64,000 bases of DNA from Herbaspirillum robiniae (GTDB lineage: Bacteria > Pseudomonadota > Gammaproteobacteria > Burkholderiales > Burkholderiaceae_D): NCBI RefSeq assembly GCF_002213415.1, contig NZ_NJGU01000001.1, positions 372,001 to 436,000 on the forward strand, given 5' to 3'. Below, piece after piece: positions 21,716-29,929 of the stretch. Numbering within the stretch: position 1 is the first letter of the stretch; each line of letters starts with the position of its first letter. The notes beneath the pieces were generated by a model that was not told the DNA's origin, searched no databases, and was given only the letters and a program-made list of their open reading frames with translations. Both the position numbers and the translations under genes were made by a program.

Positions 21716-21737
21716 AATGCCCCGGAAAGGGGGCATT
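21716..21737. repeat. Stem-loop in the pyrH-frr gap
   Basis: A perfect 8-bp stem (21716-21723 with 21730-21737) around a 6-base loop sits in the 116-base gap between pyrH and frr. No T-run follows on the minus strand. Confidence 0.5.
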
Positions 21738-21785
21738 GTAAACGGGAATACCGGCCCATGGCCGGATTCCCTCTGCGAATATGGA

Positions 21786-22502
21786 TCAGACGTGGACCAG
21801 GGTGCCCTCGTCGTCGCCCATCACCACGCTCTTGAGCGCGCCCGGCTTGACGATCGAGAAGACCTTGATCGGCAGCTTCTGGTCGCGGCACAGCGCGAAA
21901 GCGGTGGCGTCCATCACCTGCAGGTGCTTGGCGATGGCTTCGTCGAACGAGATCGACGCGTAGCGGGTGGCCGAGGGATCCTTCTTCGGGTCGGCGGTGT
22001 AGACACCGTCCACCTTGGTGGCCTTGAGCACGATCTGGGCGCCGATTTCCGAGCCGCGCAACGCAGCGGCGGTGTCGGTGGTGAAGAAGGGGTTGCCGGT
22101 GCCGGCGGCGAAGACCACGATCTTGCCTTCTTCCAGGTACTGCAGCGCCTTCGGGCGCACGTAAGGCTCGACCACCTGTTCGATGCCGATGGCCGACATC
22201 ACGCGGGCGGTCAGGCCGGCCTGGCGCATGGCGTCGGCCAGTGCCAGCGAGTTCATGACGGTGGCCAGCATGCCCATGTAGTCGGCGGTCGCGCGATCCA
22301 TGCCCTGGGCGCCCGGCGCCACGCCGCGGAAGATGTTGCCGCCGCCGATCACGATCGCCAGTTCCACGCCCAGTTTGCTGATTTCTGCCACATCCGCGAC
22401 CATGCGTTCGATGGTCGCGCGATTGATACCGTAGGCGTCGTCGCCCATCAGTGCTTCGCCGGAAAGTTTGAGGAGTACGCGCTTATAAGCAGGTGTTGTC
22501 AT
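21786..22502 (-). CDS. pyrH: Uridylate kinase
   Basis: Phosphorylates UMP to UDP; a hexameric amino-acid-kinase-fold enzyme. The 238-residue product has [14 protein letters not shown], the [10 protein letters not shown] motif, [16 protein letters not shown] and [12 protein letters not shown], and ends with GTLV. The start was set at ATG 22502 (MTTPAYKR); the open frame continues about 87 codons upstream without family sequence. E. coli PyrH has 241 residues. Confidence 0.97.
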   Translation of the reverse strand: MTTPAYKRVLLKLSGEALMGDDAYGINRATIERMVADVAEISKLGVELAIVIGGGNIFRGVAPGAQGMDRATADYMGMLATVMNSLALADAMRQAGLTARVMSAIGIEQVVEPYVRPKALQYLEEGKIVVFAAGTGNPFFTTDTAAALRGSEIGAQIVLKATKVDGVYTADPKKDPSATRYASISFDEAIAKHLQVMDATAFALCRDQKLPIKVFSIVKPGALKSVVMGDDEGTLVHV

Positions 22503-22730
22503 TGCAGGGCTCCGTGTTCTATCCGATTTTGAATTGCCGTTGACACATCCCGTACCACTCCCGCTCAGGCGAAGCGGCGCTGCTTCACCGCGGGAGACGT
22601 CAGGACGCATAGTAGATTTGCTGCTGCGCCTTATTGTTTTTTTTGCCACCTTCCATCCTGCCCTTCGCGTGTGGACCGCGAAGGCCATGACAGTAGATGC
22701 CGCTTTCCCGGAAAGTTCCGGAGAGAGCTT

Positions 22731-22760
22731 AAAAAAACGGGCCTCTCGGCCCGCTTTTTT
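22731..22760 (-). terminator. Terminator after tsf
   Basis: A 6-7 bp GC stem (CGGGCC/GGCCCG, 22738-22743 with 22748-22753) is flanked by A7 and T6, 8 bases beyond the tsf stop. It separates rpsB-tsf from pyrH-frr; the 266-base gap 22503-22768 must then contain a promoter for pyrH, though I could not pick it out. Confidence 0.8.
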
Positions 22761-22768
22761 CACAACGC

Positions 22769-23656
22769 TTACTGAGCTTGTTTCGCTGCAGCCACTTGCG
22801 CAGCCACTTCAGCTGCGAAGTCGTCCTGCTTCTTCTCGATGCCCTCGCCCACCACGTACATGGCGAACGACTTCACGGAGGAGTTGGCCGCCTTCAGCAT
22901 CTGCTCGACGCTTTGCTTGTCGTTCTTCACGAAAGCCTGGTTGAACAGCGAGACTTCCTTCAGGTACTTCTGCACCGAACCTTCGACCATCTTGGCGACG
23001 ATGTCGGCCGGCTTGCCGGATTCGGCAGCCTTCAGGGCGGCGACCGAGCGTTCCTTCTCGATCAGGTCGGCCGGCACTTGCTCGGACGACAGGGCCACCG
23101 GCTTCATGGCGGCAATGTGCATCGCCACGTCCTTGCCGACTTGCTCGTCGGCGCCTTCGAACTCCACGACCACGCCGATGCGGGTGCCGTGCAGGTAGGA
23201 CACCAGCTTGGCCGAGGTTTCGAAACGCTGGAAGCGACGGAACGACATGTTCTCGCCGATGCGACCGATCAGTTCGGTGCGCAGCTCTTCCAGGGTCTTG
23301 CCGTCAGGCAGCTTGCAGGCGCCCAGGGCAGCCACGTCGGCCGGATTTTGCTCGGCCACCAGCTTGGCGGCAGCCTGGACCAGGCCGATGAACTCGTCGT
23401 TCTTGGTCACGAAGTCGGTTTCGCAGTTCACTTCGACCAGCGCGCCGACGTTGCCGGCGATGTAGGTCGAGATCACGCCTTCGGCGGTGATGCGCGAGGA
23501 TGCCTTGGAGGCCTTGCTGCCCAGCTTGACGCGCAGGATCTCTTCGGCCTTGGCCAGATCGCCGTCGGCTTCGGTCAGCGCCTTCTTGCATTCCATCATC
23601 GGCGCGTCGGTCTTCGCGCGCAGTTCACCCACCAATGCTGCGGTAATTGCCGCCAT
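22769..23656 (-). CDS. tsf: Elongation factor Ts
   Basis: Nucleotide-exchange factor for EF-Tu. The 295-residue protein has the UBA-like N-terminal domain ([23 protein letters not shown]) and the EF-Tu-contacting [14 protein letters not shown] motif near residue 80, followed by two EF-TS core subdomains. Follows rpsB as in nearly all bacteria. Confidence 0.97.
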   Translation of the reverse strand: MAAITAALVGELRAKTDAPMMECKKALTEADGDLAKAEEILRVKLGSKASKASSRITAEGVISTYIAGNVGALVEVNCETDFVTKNDEFIGLVQAAAKLVAEQNPADVAALGACKLPDGKTLEELRTELIGRIGENMSFRRFQRFETSAKLVSYLHGTRIGVVVEFEGADEQVGKDVAMHIAAMKPVALSSEQVPADLIEKERSVAALKAAESGKPADIVAKMVEGSVQKYLKEVSLFNQAFVKNDKQSVEQMLKAANSSVKSFAMYVVGEGIEKKQDDFAAEVAAQVAAAKQAQ

Positions 23657-23721
23657 ACTATTCTCCTGACTTGGAGGCGCCCCGCGAACCGCGAAACGCC
23701 TGAAAACTCGAAAATTGACTC

Positions 23722-23765
23722 AAAAAAAAGGGGTCACCGCGACAATCCCGCTGCACCCCTTTTTT
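23722..23765 (-). terminator. Terminator/attenuator between rpsB and tsf
   Basis: An 11-bp stem (23724-23734 with 23755-23765) with A- and T-runs on both ends lies in the 131-base rpsB-tsf gap, 22 bases after the rpsB stop. It is probably a partial terminator adjusting the tsf level relative to rpsB. Confidence 0.7.
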
Positions 23766-23787
23766 GTACTGCACGGAAGAAGCAGAA

Positions 23788-24528
23788 TTAAGCCTGCTCG
23801 ACCTCGACGAACTCGTCGCCCTTGACAGCTTCGACCACGTCGTTGACAGCGTTTGCACGGCCTTCCAGCACGGCGTCAGCCATGCCGCGGGCGTACAGAG
23901 CGATCGCCTTGGCGGAGTCGTCGTTACCCGGGATCACGTAGGTGACGCCTTCGGGCGAGTGGTTGGTATCGACCACGCCGATGACCGGGATGCCCAGCTT
24001 GGCGGCTTCGGTGATGGCGCCCTTGTGGTAGCCGACGTCGATCACGAAGATGGCGTCAGGAATGCCGCCCATGTCCTTGATGCCGCCGATGGCCTTTTGC
24101 AGCTTTTCTTGCTCGCGGCTGAACAGCAGGGCTTCCTTCTTGGACAGCTTCTCGACCGAACCGTCTTCGATCGCGGCTTCCATGTCCTTCAGGCGCTTGA
24201 TCGAGGTCTTGATGGTCTTGAAGTTGGTCAGCATGCCGCCCAGCCAGCGCTGGTCAACGAAAGGCACGCCTGCGCGCTGAGCTTCGCCAGCCAGGATTTC
24301 GCGGGCTTGACGCTTGGTACCGACGAACAGGATGGTGCCGCGGTTGGCGGACAGCTGGCGCACGTACTTTTGCGCTTCCTGGAACAGGCCCAGGGTCTTT
24401 TCCAGGTTGACGATGTGAATCTTGTTGCGATGGCCGAAAATGAAGGGGGCCATCTTGGGGTTCCAGAAGCGGGTTTGGTGACCGAAGTGGACACCGGCTT
24501 CCAGCATTTCGCGCATGGTAACGGACAT
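23788..24528 (-). CDS. rpsB: 30S ribosomal protein S2
   Basis: Small-subunit protein needed for 30S function. The 246-residue product has the signature start [41 protein letters not shown], and P-D-A-I-F-V-I-D-V with the [10 protein letters not shown] motif. ATG 24528 was chosen because GGAG stands 7 bases upstream; it also gives the usual family length. Confidence 0.97.
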   Translation of the reverse strand: MSVTMREMLEAGVHFGHQTRFWNPKMAPFIFGHRNKIHIVNLEKTLGLFQEAQKYVRQLSANRGTILFVGTKRQAREILAGEAQRAGVPFVDQRWLGGMLTNFKTIKTSIKRLKDMEAAIEDGSVEKLSKKEALLFSREQEKLQKAIGGIKDMGGIPDAIFVIDVGYHKGAITEAAKLGIPVIGVVDTNHSPEGVTYVIPGNDDSAKAIALYARGMADAVLEGRANAVNDVVEAVKGDEFVEVEQA

Positions 24529-24699
24529 GAATTTCTCCAGGGTTAGGTCTGGAATCCGCTCGGTCATCCGGCTCATGCAGCCAGACACCCTTTTAGCGAA
24601 CGGATTCGCGTTTCAAAAAATACAATCAAAACATGATGACGACAGGAAACTCCCTGCAAACATCGCCATGTCCAACCTGACATTTCAAGTTAGCCCGAT

Positions 24700-24728
24700 A
24701 TTCTACCCGGCCCCGGCAATTTGTTCAA
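24700..24728 (-). promoter_or_regulatory. Promoter for rpsB
   Basis: On the minus strand TTGAAC (24728-24723), a 17-base spacer, and TAGAAT (24705-24700) form a strong sigma-70 pair. The start would fall near 24693, giving a leader of about 165 bases before rpsB, long enough for S2 autoregulation (inference). The 332-base gap 24529-24860 holds only this leader and the two divergent promoters. Confidence 0.75.
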
Positions 24729-24793
24729 GTCTCACATGAAGTACCGAATCCCTGCCCGCCCCGGGCGCGAAGACCGGGCGTCGCCTGCCGCGG

Positions 24794-24823
24794 CCGACAG
24801 AAAATACCCCTGTCGTCTATAAT
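24794..24823 (+). promoter_or_regulatory. Promoter for map
   Basis: A perfect TATAAT at 24818-24823 preceded by CCGACA (24794-24799) with an 18-base spacer. Transcription would start near 24830, some 30 bases before the map ATG. Confidence 0.7.
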
Positions 24824-24860
24824 CCCATCTTGACGATTTTCTAGCGAATTGCAATTCACC

Positions 24861-25685
24861 ATGGGCAACATCATCATCAAAACCGCCGAAGACATCGAAG
24901 GCATGCGCGTGGCCGGCCGCCTGGCCGCCGAGGTGCTGGACTATATCGCCCCCTTCGTGAAACCCGGCGTGACCACCGGCGAGATCGACCGCCTGTGCCA
25001 CGAATACATGACCAACGTGCAAGGCACCATCCCGGCGCCGCTCAATTATTGCCCGCCCGGCTACACGCCCTACCCCAAGGCCATCTGCACTTCGCTCAAC
25101 GACGTGATCTGCCACGGCATCCCGGGCGACAAGGTAATGAAGAGCGGCGACGTGCTCAACATCGACGTCACCGTCATCAAGAACGGCTATCACGGCGACA
25201 CCAGCCGCATGTTCTTCCTGGGCGAGCCGTCCATCCTGGCGCGCCGCCTGACCGACATCACCTATGAATGCATGTGGCTGGGCATCTCGAAGATCAAACC
25301 CGGCGCGCACCTGGGCGACATCGGCCACGTGATCCAGCAGCATGCCGAAAAAGCCGGCTACAGCGTGGTGCGCGAGTTCTGCGGCCACGGCATCGGCAAG
25401 GTGTTCCACGAAGAGCCGCAGGTGCTGCACTACGGCCGCCCGGGCACGCTGGAGAAGCTGGCCGCCGGCATGATATTCACGGTCGAGCCGATGATCAACG
25501 CCGGCCGCCGCGAAATCCGCGAAATGGGCGACGGCTGGACCATCAAGACCAAGGATCGCAGCCTGTCGGCGCAGTGGGAGCACACGGTGCTGGTGACCGA
25601 AACCGGCTTCGAGGTCCTGACCGTGTCGCCGGGCATGCCCGCGCCGCCGGCCTTCATCCAGAACCAGGTGGCCGCGGCGGCCTGA
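24861..25685 (+). CDS. map: Methionine aminopeptidase type I
   Basis: Removes the initiator methionine from nascent proteins. The 274-residue product has the dinuclear metal ligands in the usual order: LNIDVTVIKNGYHGDTSRMF (two Asp), REFCGHGIGKVFHEEP (His), FTVEPMI (Glu) and QWEHTVLVTE (Glu). ATG 24861 was preferred to TTG 24849, which would add four residues; neither has a strong ribosome-binding site. Map usually sits divergent from rpsB or next to glnD, as here. Confidence 0.96.
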   Translation: MGNIIIKTAEDIEGMRVAGRLAAEVLDYIAPFVKPGVTTGEIDRLCHEYMTNVQGTIPAPLNYCPPGYTPYPKAICTSLNDVICHGIPGDKVMKSGDVLNIDVTVIKNGYHGDTSRMFFLGEPSILARRLTDITYECMWLGISKIKPGAHLGDIGHVIQQHAEKAGYSVVREFCGHGIGKVFHEEPQVLHYGRPGTLEKLAAGMIFTVEPMINAGRREIREMGDGWTIKTKDRSLSAQWEHTVLVTETGFEVLTVSPGMPAPPAFIQNQVAAAA

Positions 25686-25709
25686 TCGCCCGGACAGCCC
25701 GGCCGGCGC

Positions 25710-25759
25710 TCGGCGGAAATCGCGATGGATACCGGTTCGGTCATCGCGATTTCCGCCGA
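25710..25759. repeat. 18-bp perfect inverted repeat between map and glnD
   Basis: Arms 25710-25727 and 25742-25759 are perfect complements around a 14-base loop. It lies 25 bases after the map stop. No T-run follows on the plus strand (AAAACGTTTTGG instead), so it may be a Rho-shielding or mRNA-end structure rather than a standard terminator. The remainder of the gap to glnD has no gene. Confidence 0.75.
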
Positions 25760-25898
25760 AAACGTTTTGGGAACAGCTGCAAGCGCCGCCTGCCCGCACA
25801 CCCCGGGCATGAAACCTGCTAAAAGCCGGAGGCCGCACGGGGACGCGGCAAGATGACCGACCAGCGGCCGCCCCGCCGCCACAACAAGATCCGAACCG

Positions 25899-28451
25899 AT
25901 GCCGACACTCGCCGTCACGCTCAAGAAACAGCTCAAGGCCGCCCGCCAGCAGGCCATCGAGGTGTTCCAGACCAATCACAAGACCGAACAGCTGCTGACC
26001 CAGCTGCGCCGCAACGTCGACGGCGCGCTCACGCAGGCCTGGGACGAGCTGGCCATGCCGGCCGACGCCGCACTGGTGGCCGTGGGCGGCTACGGCCGCG
26101 GCGAGCTGTTCCCGCACTCTGATGTTGACGTGCTGATCCTGCTGACCAAGACGCCCGAAGGCGCCGAAAAGGAAAAACTGGAGTCGCTGGTCCAGCTGTT
26201 CTGGGACATCGGCCTGGAGATCGGCCACAGCATCCGCACCATCGACGAATGCATGGACGAGTCGGCCGCCGACATCACGGTGCAGACCAGCCTGCTGGAA
26301 GCCCGCCTGGTGACCGGCAGCCGCAGCCTGTTCAAGCACCTGCAGGAGCGCTACCAGGCCGCGCTGGACCCGCTGGCCTTCTTCCAGGCCAAGACGCTGG
26401 AGATGCGCCAGCGCCACATCAAGTACGAAGACACCCCCTACAGCCTGGAACCCAACTGCAAGGAAAGCCCGGGCGGCCTGCGCGACCTGCAGGTGATCCT
26501 GTGGGTGGCCAAGGCGGCCGGGCTGGGCGACTCCTGGAGCAAGCTGGCCGAGCACGGCATGCTGACCTCCACCGAGGCGCGCCAGCTGCGCCAGAAGGAG
26601 CGCGCCTTCAAGGACATCCGCATCCGCCTGCACATCCTCACCGACCGCCGCGAAGACCGCCTGGTGTTCGACATCCAGACGCCGATCGCGGAAACCTTCG
26701 GCTTCAAGACCACCGATACCCGCCGCGCCAGCGAATACCTGATGCAGCGCTATTACTGGGCCGCCAAGGCGGTGACCCAGCTCAACTCCATCCTGCTGCA
26801 GAACATCGAAGCCCACCTGTTCCCCCAGGACATGGTGCCCAAGCAGATCAACGAGCGCTTCAACGAGGTCAACGGCTTCGTCGACATCGCTCATGACGAC
26901 GTGTTCGAGCAGACCCCGTCGGCGATGCTGGAGGTGTTCCTGGTGCTGTCCGAGCACCCCGAGCTCAAGGACATGTCGGCGCGCACCGTGCGCGCGCTGT
27001 GGCACGCGCGCTTCAAGATCGACAACGCGTTTCGCGCCAACCCGGAAAATCACCGTCTGTTCATGCAGATCATCCAGAGCAGGCGCGGCATCACGCACGC
27101 GCTGCGCCGCATGAACGCCACCAGCGTGCTGGGCCGCTACCTGCCCAACTTCCGTCACATCGTCGGCCAGATGCAGCACGACCTGTTCCACGTCTATACG
27201 GTGGACCAGCACATCCTGATGGTGGTGCGCAACGTGCGCCGCTTCACGATGAGCGAGCATGCGCACGAATACCCGTTCTGCAGCCAGCTGATGGCCAACT
27301 TCGGCCAGCCCTGGGTGCTGTACGTGGCCGCGCTGTTCCACGACATCGCCAAGGGCCGCGGCGGCGACCACTCCAAGCTGGGCATGGACGACGCGCGCCA
27401 GTTCTGCGAGCAGCACGGCATCTCGCAGGAAAACACCGAGCTCATCGTGTTCCTGGTCGAGCAGCACCTGGCCATGTCGCACGTGGCGCAAAAGCAGGAC
27501 CTGTCCGACCCGGACGTCATCACCGCCTTCGCGCAACTGGTCAAGGACGAGCGCCACCTCACCGCGCTCTACCTGCTGACGGTTGCCGACATCCGCGGCA
27601 CCAGCCCCAAGGTATGGAACGCCTGGAAGGGCAAGCTGCTGGAAGACCTGTACCGCATCACGCTGCGCGTGCTGGGCGGCGAAGCGCCCTCGGCCGACCG
27701 CGAGCTGAAGAACACCCAGCAGGAAGCGATCAAGACGCTGCGCCTGTACGGCCTACCGGCCGACGCCCACGAGCACTTCTGGAAGCAGCTGGACGTGGCC
27801 TATTTCCTGCGCCACGACGCCTCCGACATCGCCTGGCAGACGCGCTGCTTCTACGACAAGGTCGACACCGCCGTGCCGCTGGTGCGCTGCCGCCTGGCGC
27901 CGATCGGCGAAGGCGTGCAGGTGGCCGTCTACACGCCCGACCGCCCCGACCTGTTCGCGCGCATCTGCAGCTATTTCGACGAGAAGAGCTTCAGCATCTT
28001 CGACGCCAAGATCCACACCACCAGGAACGACTACGCGCTGGACGCCTTCCTGATCAACGCCCCGGTGTTCGCCAAGAACTACCGCGACATCATCAACCTG
28101 ATCGAGCACGAGCTGGGCGAACTGCTGCAGTCCGACGCCCCGCTGCCGGCGCCGTCCAAGGCGCGCCTGTCGCGCCTGTCGCGCACCTTCCCGGTCAACC
28201 CCTCGGTGGACCTGCGCCCGGACGAGCGCGGCCAGTACTACCTGCTGTCGGTCTCGGCCAACGACCGGGCCGGCCTGCTCTATTCGATTTCCAACGTGCT
28301 GGCCAAATTCAAGATCAACCTGCACACCGCCAAGGTGATGACGCTGGGCGAGCGGGTGGAAGACGTGTTCCTGATCGACGGCCCGGCGCTGTCCCAGCCG
28401 CGCAACCAGATCCTGCTGGAGACCGAGCTGCTCAAGACGCTGCGCATCTGA
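25899..28451 (+). CDS. glnD: Bifunctional uridylyltransferase/uridylyl-removing enzyme (PII regulator)
   Basis: Senses glutamine and adds or removes UMP on PII proteins, the top of the nitrogen-control cascade. The 850-residue chain has an N-terminal nucleotidyltransferase domain (G63-G64-YGRGEL and D75-V-D77), the GlnD helical linker (DTPYSLEPNCKESPGGLRDLQ), an HD domain for removal (ALFHDIAKGRGGDHS, H481-D482), and two C-terminal ACT domains (about 690-770 and 800-850) that bind glutamine. All catalytic residues appear present. It is relevant to the nearby cyanophycin genes, since that polymer is a nitrogen store. Confidence 0.97.
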   Translation: MPTLAVTLKKQLKAARQQAIEVFQTNHKTEQLLTQLRRNVDGALTQAWDELAMPADAALVAVGGYGRGELFPHSDVDVLILLTKTPEGAEKEKLESLVQLFWDIGLEIGHSIRTIDECMDESAADITVQTSLLEARLVTGSRSLFKHLQERYQAALDPLAFFQAKTLEMRQRHIKYEDTPYSLEPNCKESPGGLRDLQVILWVAKAAGLGDSWSKLAEHGMLTSTEARQLRQKERAFKDIRIRLHILTDRREDRLVFDIQTPIAETFGFKTTDTRRASEYLMQRYYWAAKAVTQLNSILLQNIEAHLFPQDMVPKQINERFNEVNGFVDIAHDDVFEQTPSAMLEVFLVLSEHPELKDMSARTVRALWHARFKIDNAFRANPENHRLFMQIIQSRRGITHALRRMNATSVLGRYLPNFRHIVGQMQHDLFHVYTVDQHILMVVRNVRRFTMSEHAHEYPFCSQLMANFGQPWVLYVAALFHDIAKGRGGDHSKLGMDDARQFCEQHGISQENTELIVFLVEQHLAMSHVAQKQDLSDPDVITAFAQLVKDERHLTALYLLTVADIRGTSPKVWNAWKGKLLEDLYRITLRVLGGEAPSADRELKNTQQEAIKTLRLYGLPADAHEHFWKQLDVAYFLRHDASDIAWQTRCFYDKVDTAVPLVRCRLAPIGEGVQVAVYTPDRPDLFARICSYFDEKSFSIFDAKIHTTRNDYALDAFLINAPVFAKNYRDIINLIEHELGELLQSDAPLPAPSKARLSRLSRTFPVNPSVDLRPDERGQYYLLSVSANDRAGLLYSISNVLAKFKINLHTAKVMTLGERVEDVFLIDGPALSQPRNQILLETELLKTLRI

Positions 28452-28479
28452 CGTCCGCCTGCGCGGCAGACAACGGGCA

Positions 28480-28510
28480 CGGGCCGGCAACGCCTTGGCG
28501 CGCCGGCCCG
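28480..28510. repeat. Stem-loop after glnD
   Basis: A 9-bp GC stem (28480-28488 with 28502-28510) with a further CGCC/GGCG stem inside lies 28 bases after the glnD stop. No T-run follows. Confidence 0.5.
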
Positions 28511-28524
28511 GCAGGCCTTACAAT
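28495..28524 (+). promoter_or_regulatory. Candidate promoter for the pseudouridine synthase gene
   Basis: TTGGCG (28495-28500), an 18-base spacer and TACAAT (28519-28524) stand about 58 bases before the ATG. The -35 overlaps the hairpin behind glnD. Confidence 0.45.
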
Positions 28525-28581
28525 CTCCCCCTCGCCGCCCGCCGGCTTCCGAATGAACCGTTTCACGCAAGGCAACACCCC

Positions 28582-29328
28582 ATGACCGAACCCGTCCGCC
28601 TCTCCAAACGCATGTCCGAACTCGGCCTCTGCTCGCGCCGCGAGGCCGACGAGTGGATCGAGAAAGGCTGGGTGCGCGTGGACGGCGAGGTGGTGTCGGT
28701 GCTCGGCAGCAAGGTGCTGCCGCACCAGAAGGTCACCGTGGAGCGCCAGGCCGCGGCCGAGCAGTCCAAGCGCGTCACCATCCTGATCAACAAGCCCATG
28801 GGTTACGTCAGCGGCCAGGCCGAAGACGGCTACAAACCCGCCGTGGTGCTGGTCAACGCCGAATCGCGCTGGAGCGAGGACCAGGCCGAAACCGAGTTCC
28901 ATCCGCGCCAGTTGCGCAGCCTGGTGCCCGCCGGCCGCCTGGACATCGACTCGGTCGGCCTGCTGGTGCTGACCCAGGACGGCCGCATCGCCAAACACCT
29001 GATCGGCGAAGATTCGCCGGTCGACAAGGAATACCTGGTGCGCGTGAAATACACCCGCCCCGGCAAGCTGCCGGAGCAGGATCTGAAACGCCTGAACCAC
29101 GGCCTGATCATGGACGGCAAGCCGCTGCGTCCGGCCAAGGTCTATTGGCAGAACGACGACCAGCTGAGCTTCACGCTGCGCGAAGGCAAGAAGCGCCAGA
29201 TCCGCCGCATGTGCGACATGGTGGGACTGAAGGTGATCGGCCTGAAGCGCGTGCGCATCGGCGGCGTCAAGCTGGGCGAGCTGCCGCCGGGGCAATGGCG
29301 CTACCTGCGCCCGGACGAGCGCTTCTGA
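28582..29328 (+). CDS. rRNA pseudouridine synthase, RsuA/RluB/E/F family (RluF-like)
   Basis: Isomerises uridine in rRNA. The 248-residue product has an N-terminal S4 RNA-binding domain (residues 5-50, RLSKRMSELGLCSRREADEWIEKG) and the catalytic domain with INKPMGYVSGQ and AGRLDIDSVGLLVLTQDG, where D121 is the catalytic aspartate, then KEYLVRVK and the KKRQIRRMCDMVGLKVIGLKR end. Sequence style is closest to RluF, but the target uridine is not provable. The ATG 28582 begins the family sequence; the frame is open upstream. Confidence 0.88.
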   Translation: MTEPVRLSKRMSELGLCSRREADEWIEKGWVRVDGEVVSVLGSKVLPHQKVTVERQAAAEQSKRVTILINKPMGYVSGQAEDGYKPAVVLVNAESRWSEDQAETEFHPRQLRSLVPAGRLDIDSVGLLVLTQDGRIAKHLIGEDSPVDKEYLVRVKYTRPGKLPEQDLKRLNHGLIMDGKPLRPAKVYWQNDDQLSFTLREGKKRQIRRMCDMVGLKVIGLKRVRIGGVKLGELPPGQWRYLRPDERF

Positions 29329-29362
29329 GCGCGATTGTCCGCCCGGCTATGGGCATCGTATA

Positions 29363-29397
29363 AAAAAAGGCCCTGGATGAAGTCCAGGGCCTTTTTT
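29363..29397. terminator. Bidirectional terminator
   Basis: A 15-bp stem (29363-29377 with 29383-29397) with a 5-base loop, A-run and T-run lies between two convergent genes, the pseudouridine synthase and the DUF1854 gene. Confidence 0.9.
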
Positions 29398-29428
29398 CTT
29401 GCTGCGCCGCTTTGGCGTGGAAGGCGAC

Positions 29429-29929
29429 TCAGAGGAAGCGGTCGAGGATCTTGCGGCTGTGCTTGTCCAGGGCCTTGAGGTCGCGCACCAGGAACTGGAT
29501 GCTGTGGCTGTCGGCGATCAGCAGCGCCGAGTTCGGCAAGCGGCGGATGTCTTCCTCGCCCTTGAGCGTGAAGGTGGTAACGCCGCGCGAGGTCTGTACG
29601 GTCCAGTCGCTGGGCGTGGCGTAAGTGGAAACGCCGACGATGCGCGAGATTTCCGGCATGAACTCGCGGCTGGCCAGCTCTTCCTCGATCAGCTTGCGCA
29701 CCTCCGCGCCCACCTGCTCCAGCCGGTCGATCCAGACCAGCTCGTGGCCGTCGCTGGACACCACCGACAGGCCGCCGTCGGGGGCGCTGACCGGGAAGGC
29801 CCGCACCGGAATCACGTTGTCGTGGGCCACGCCGTCGGCGCCGGTCAAGACCAGGCGCCCGAAGCTGTTGCGATGCAGGCTGAACGACGGCTGCCCGCCG
29901 GGATTGTTGGTCGTCATGGTCACTGTCAT
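29429..29929 (-). CDS. DUF1854 family protein of the cyanophycin locus
   Basis: A 166-residue soluble protein of unknown function, recognised as DUF1854; proteins of this family in Burkholderiales are typically found beside cyanophycin genes. No signal peptide or membrane helix is seen. Conserved-looking segments include FGRLVLTGADG, VIPVRAFPVSAPDGGLS, GHELVWIDRLEQV, REFMPEISRIVGVST and the C-terminal LNS/ALLIADSHSIQFLVRDL. Its start overlaps the ABC transporter stop by 4 bases (ATGA), so the pair is made together. The tie to cyanophycin is by neighbourhood, not by a known reaction. Confidence 0.85.
   Translation of the reverse strand: MTVTMTTNNPGGQPSFSLHRNSFGRLVLTGADGVAHDNVIPVRAFPVSAPDGGLSVVSSDGHELVWIDRLEQVGAEVRKLIEEELASREFMPEISRIVGVSTYATPSDWTVQTSRGVTTFTLKGEEDIRRLPNSALLIADSHSIQFLVRDLKALDKHSRKILDRFL

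Noticed and set aside
26249-26896. Alternate-frame open frame within glnD, and similar ones inside cphA, yheS and others
   Set aside because: Arg/Pro/Gly-rich translations are the usual +1/+2 frames of GC-rich genes.
24732-27557. Open frame of 941 codons on the minus strand opposite map and glnD
   Set aside because: Spans two real plus-strand genes and their gap; composition typical of antisense shadows.
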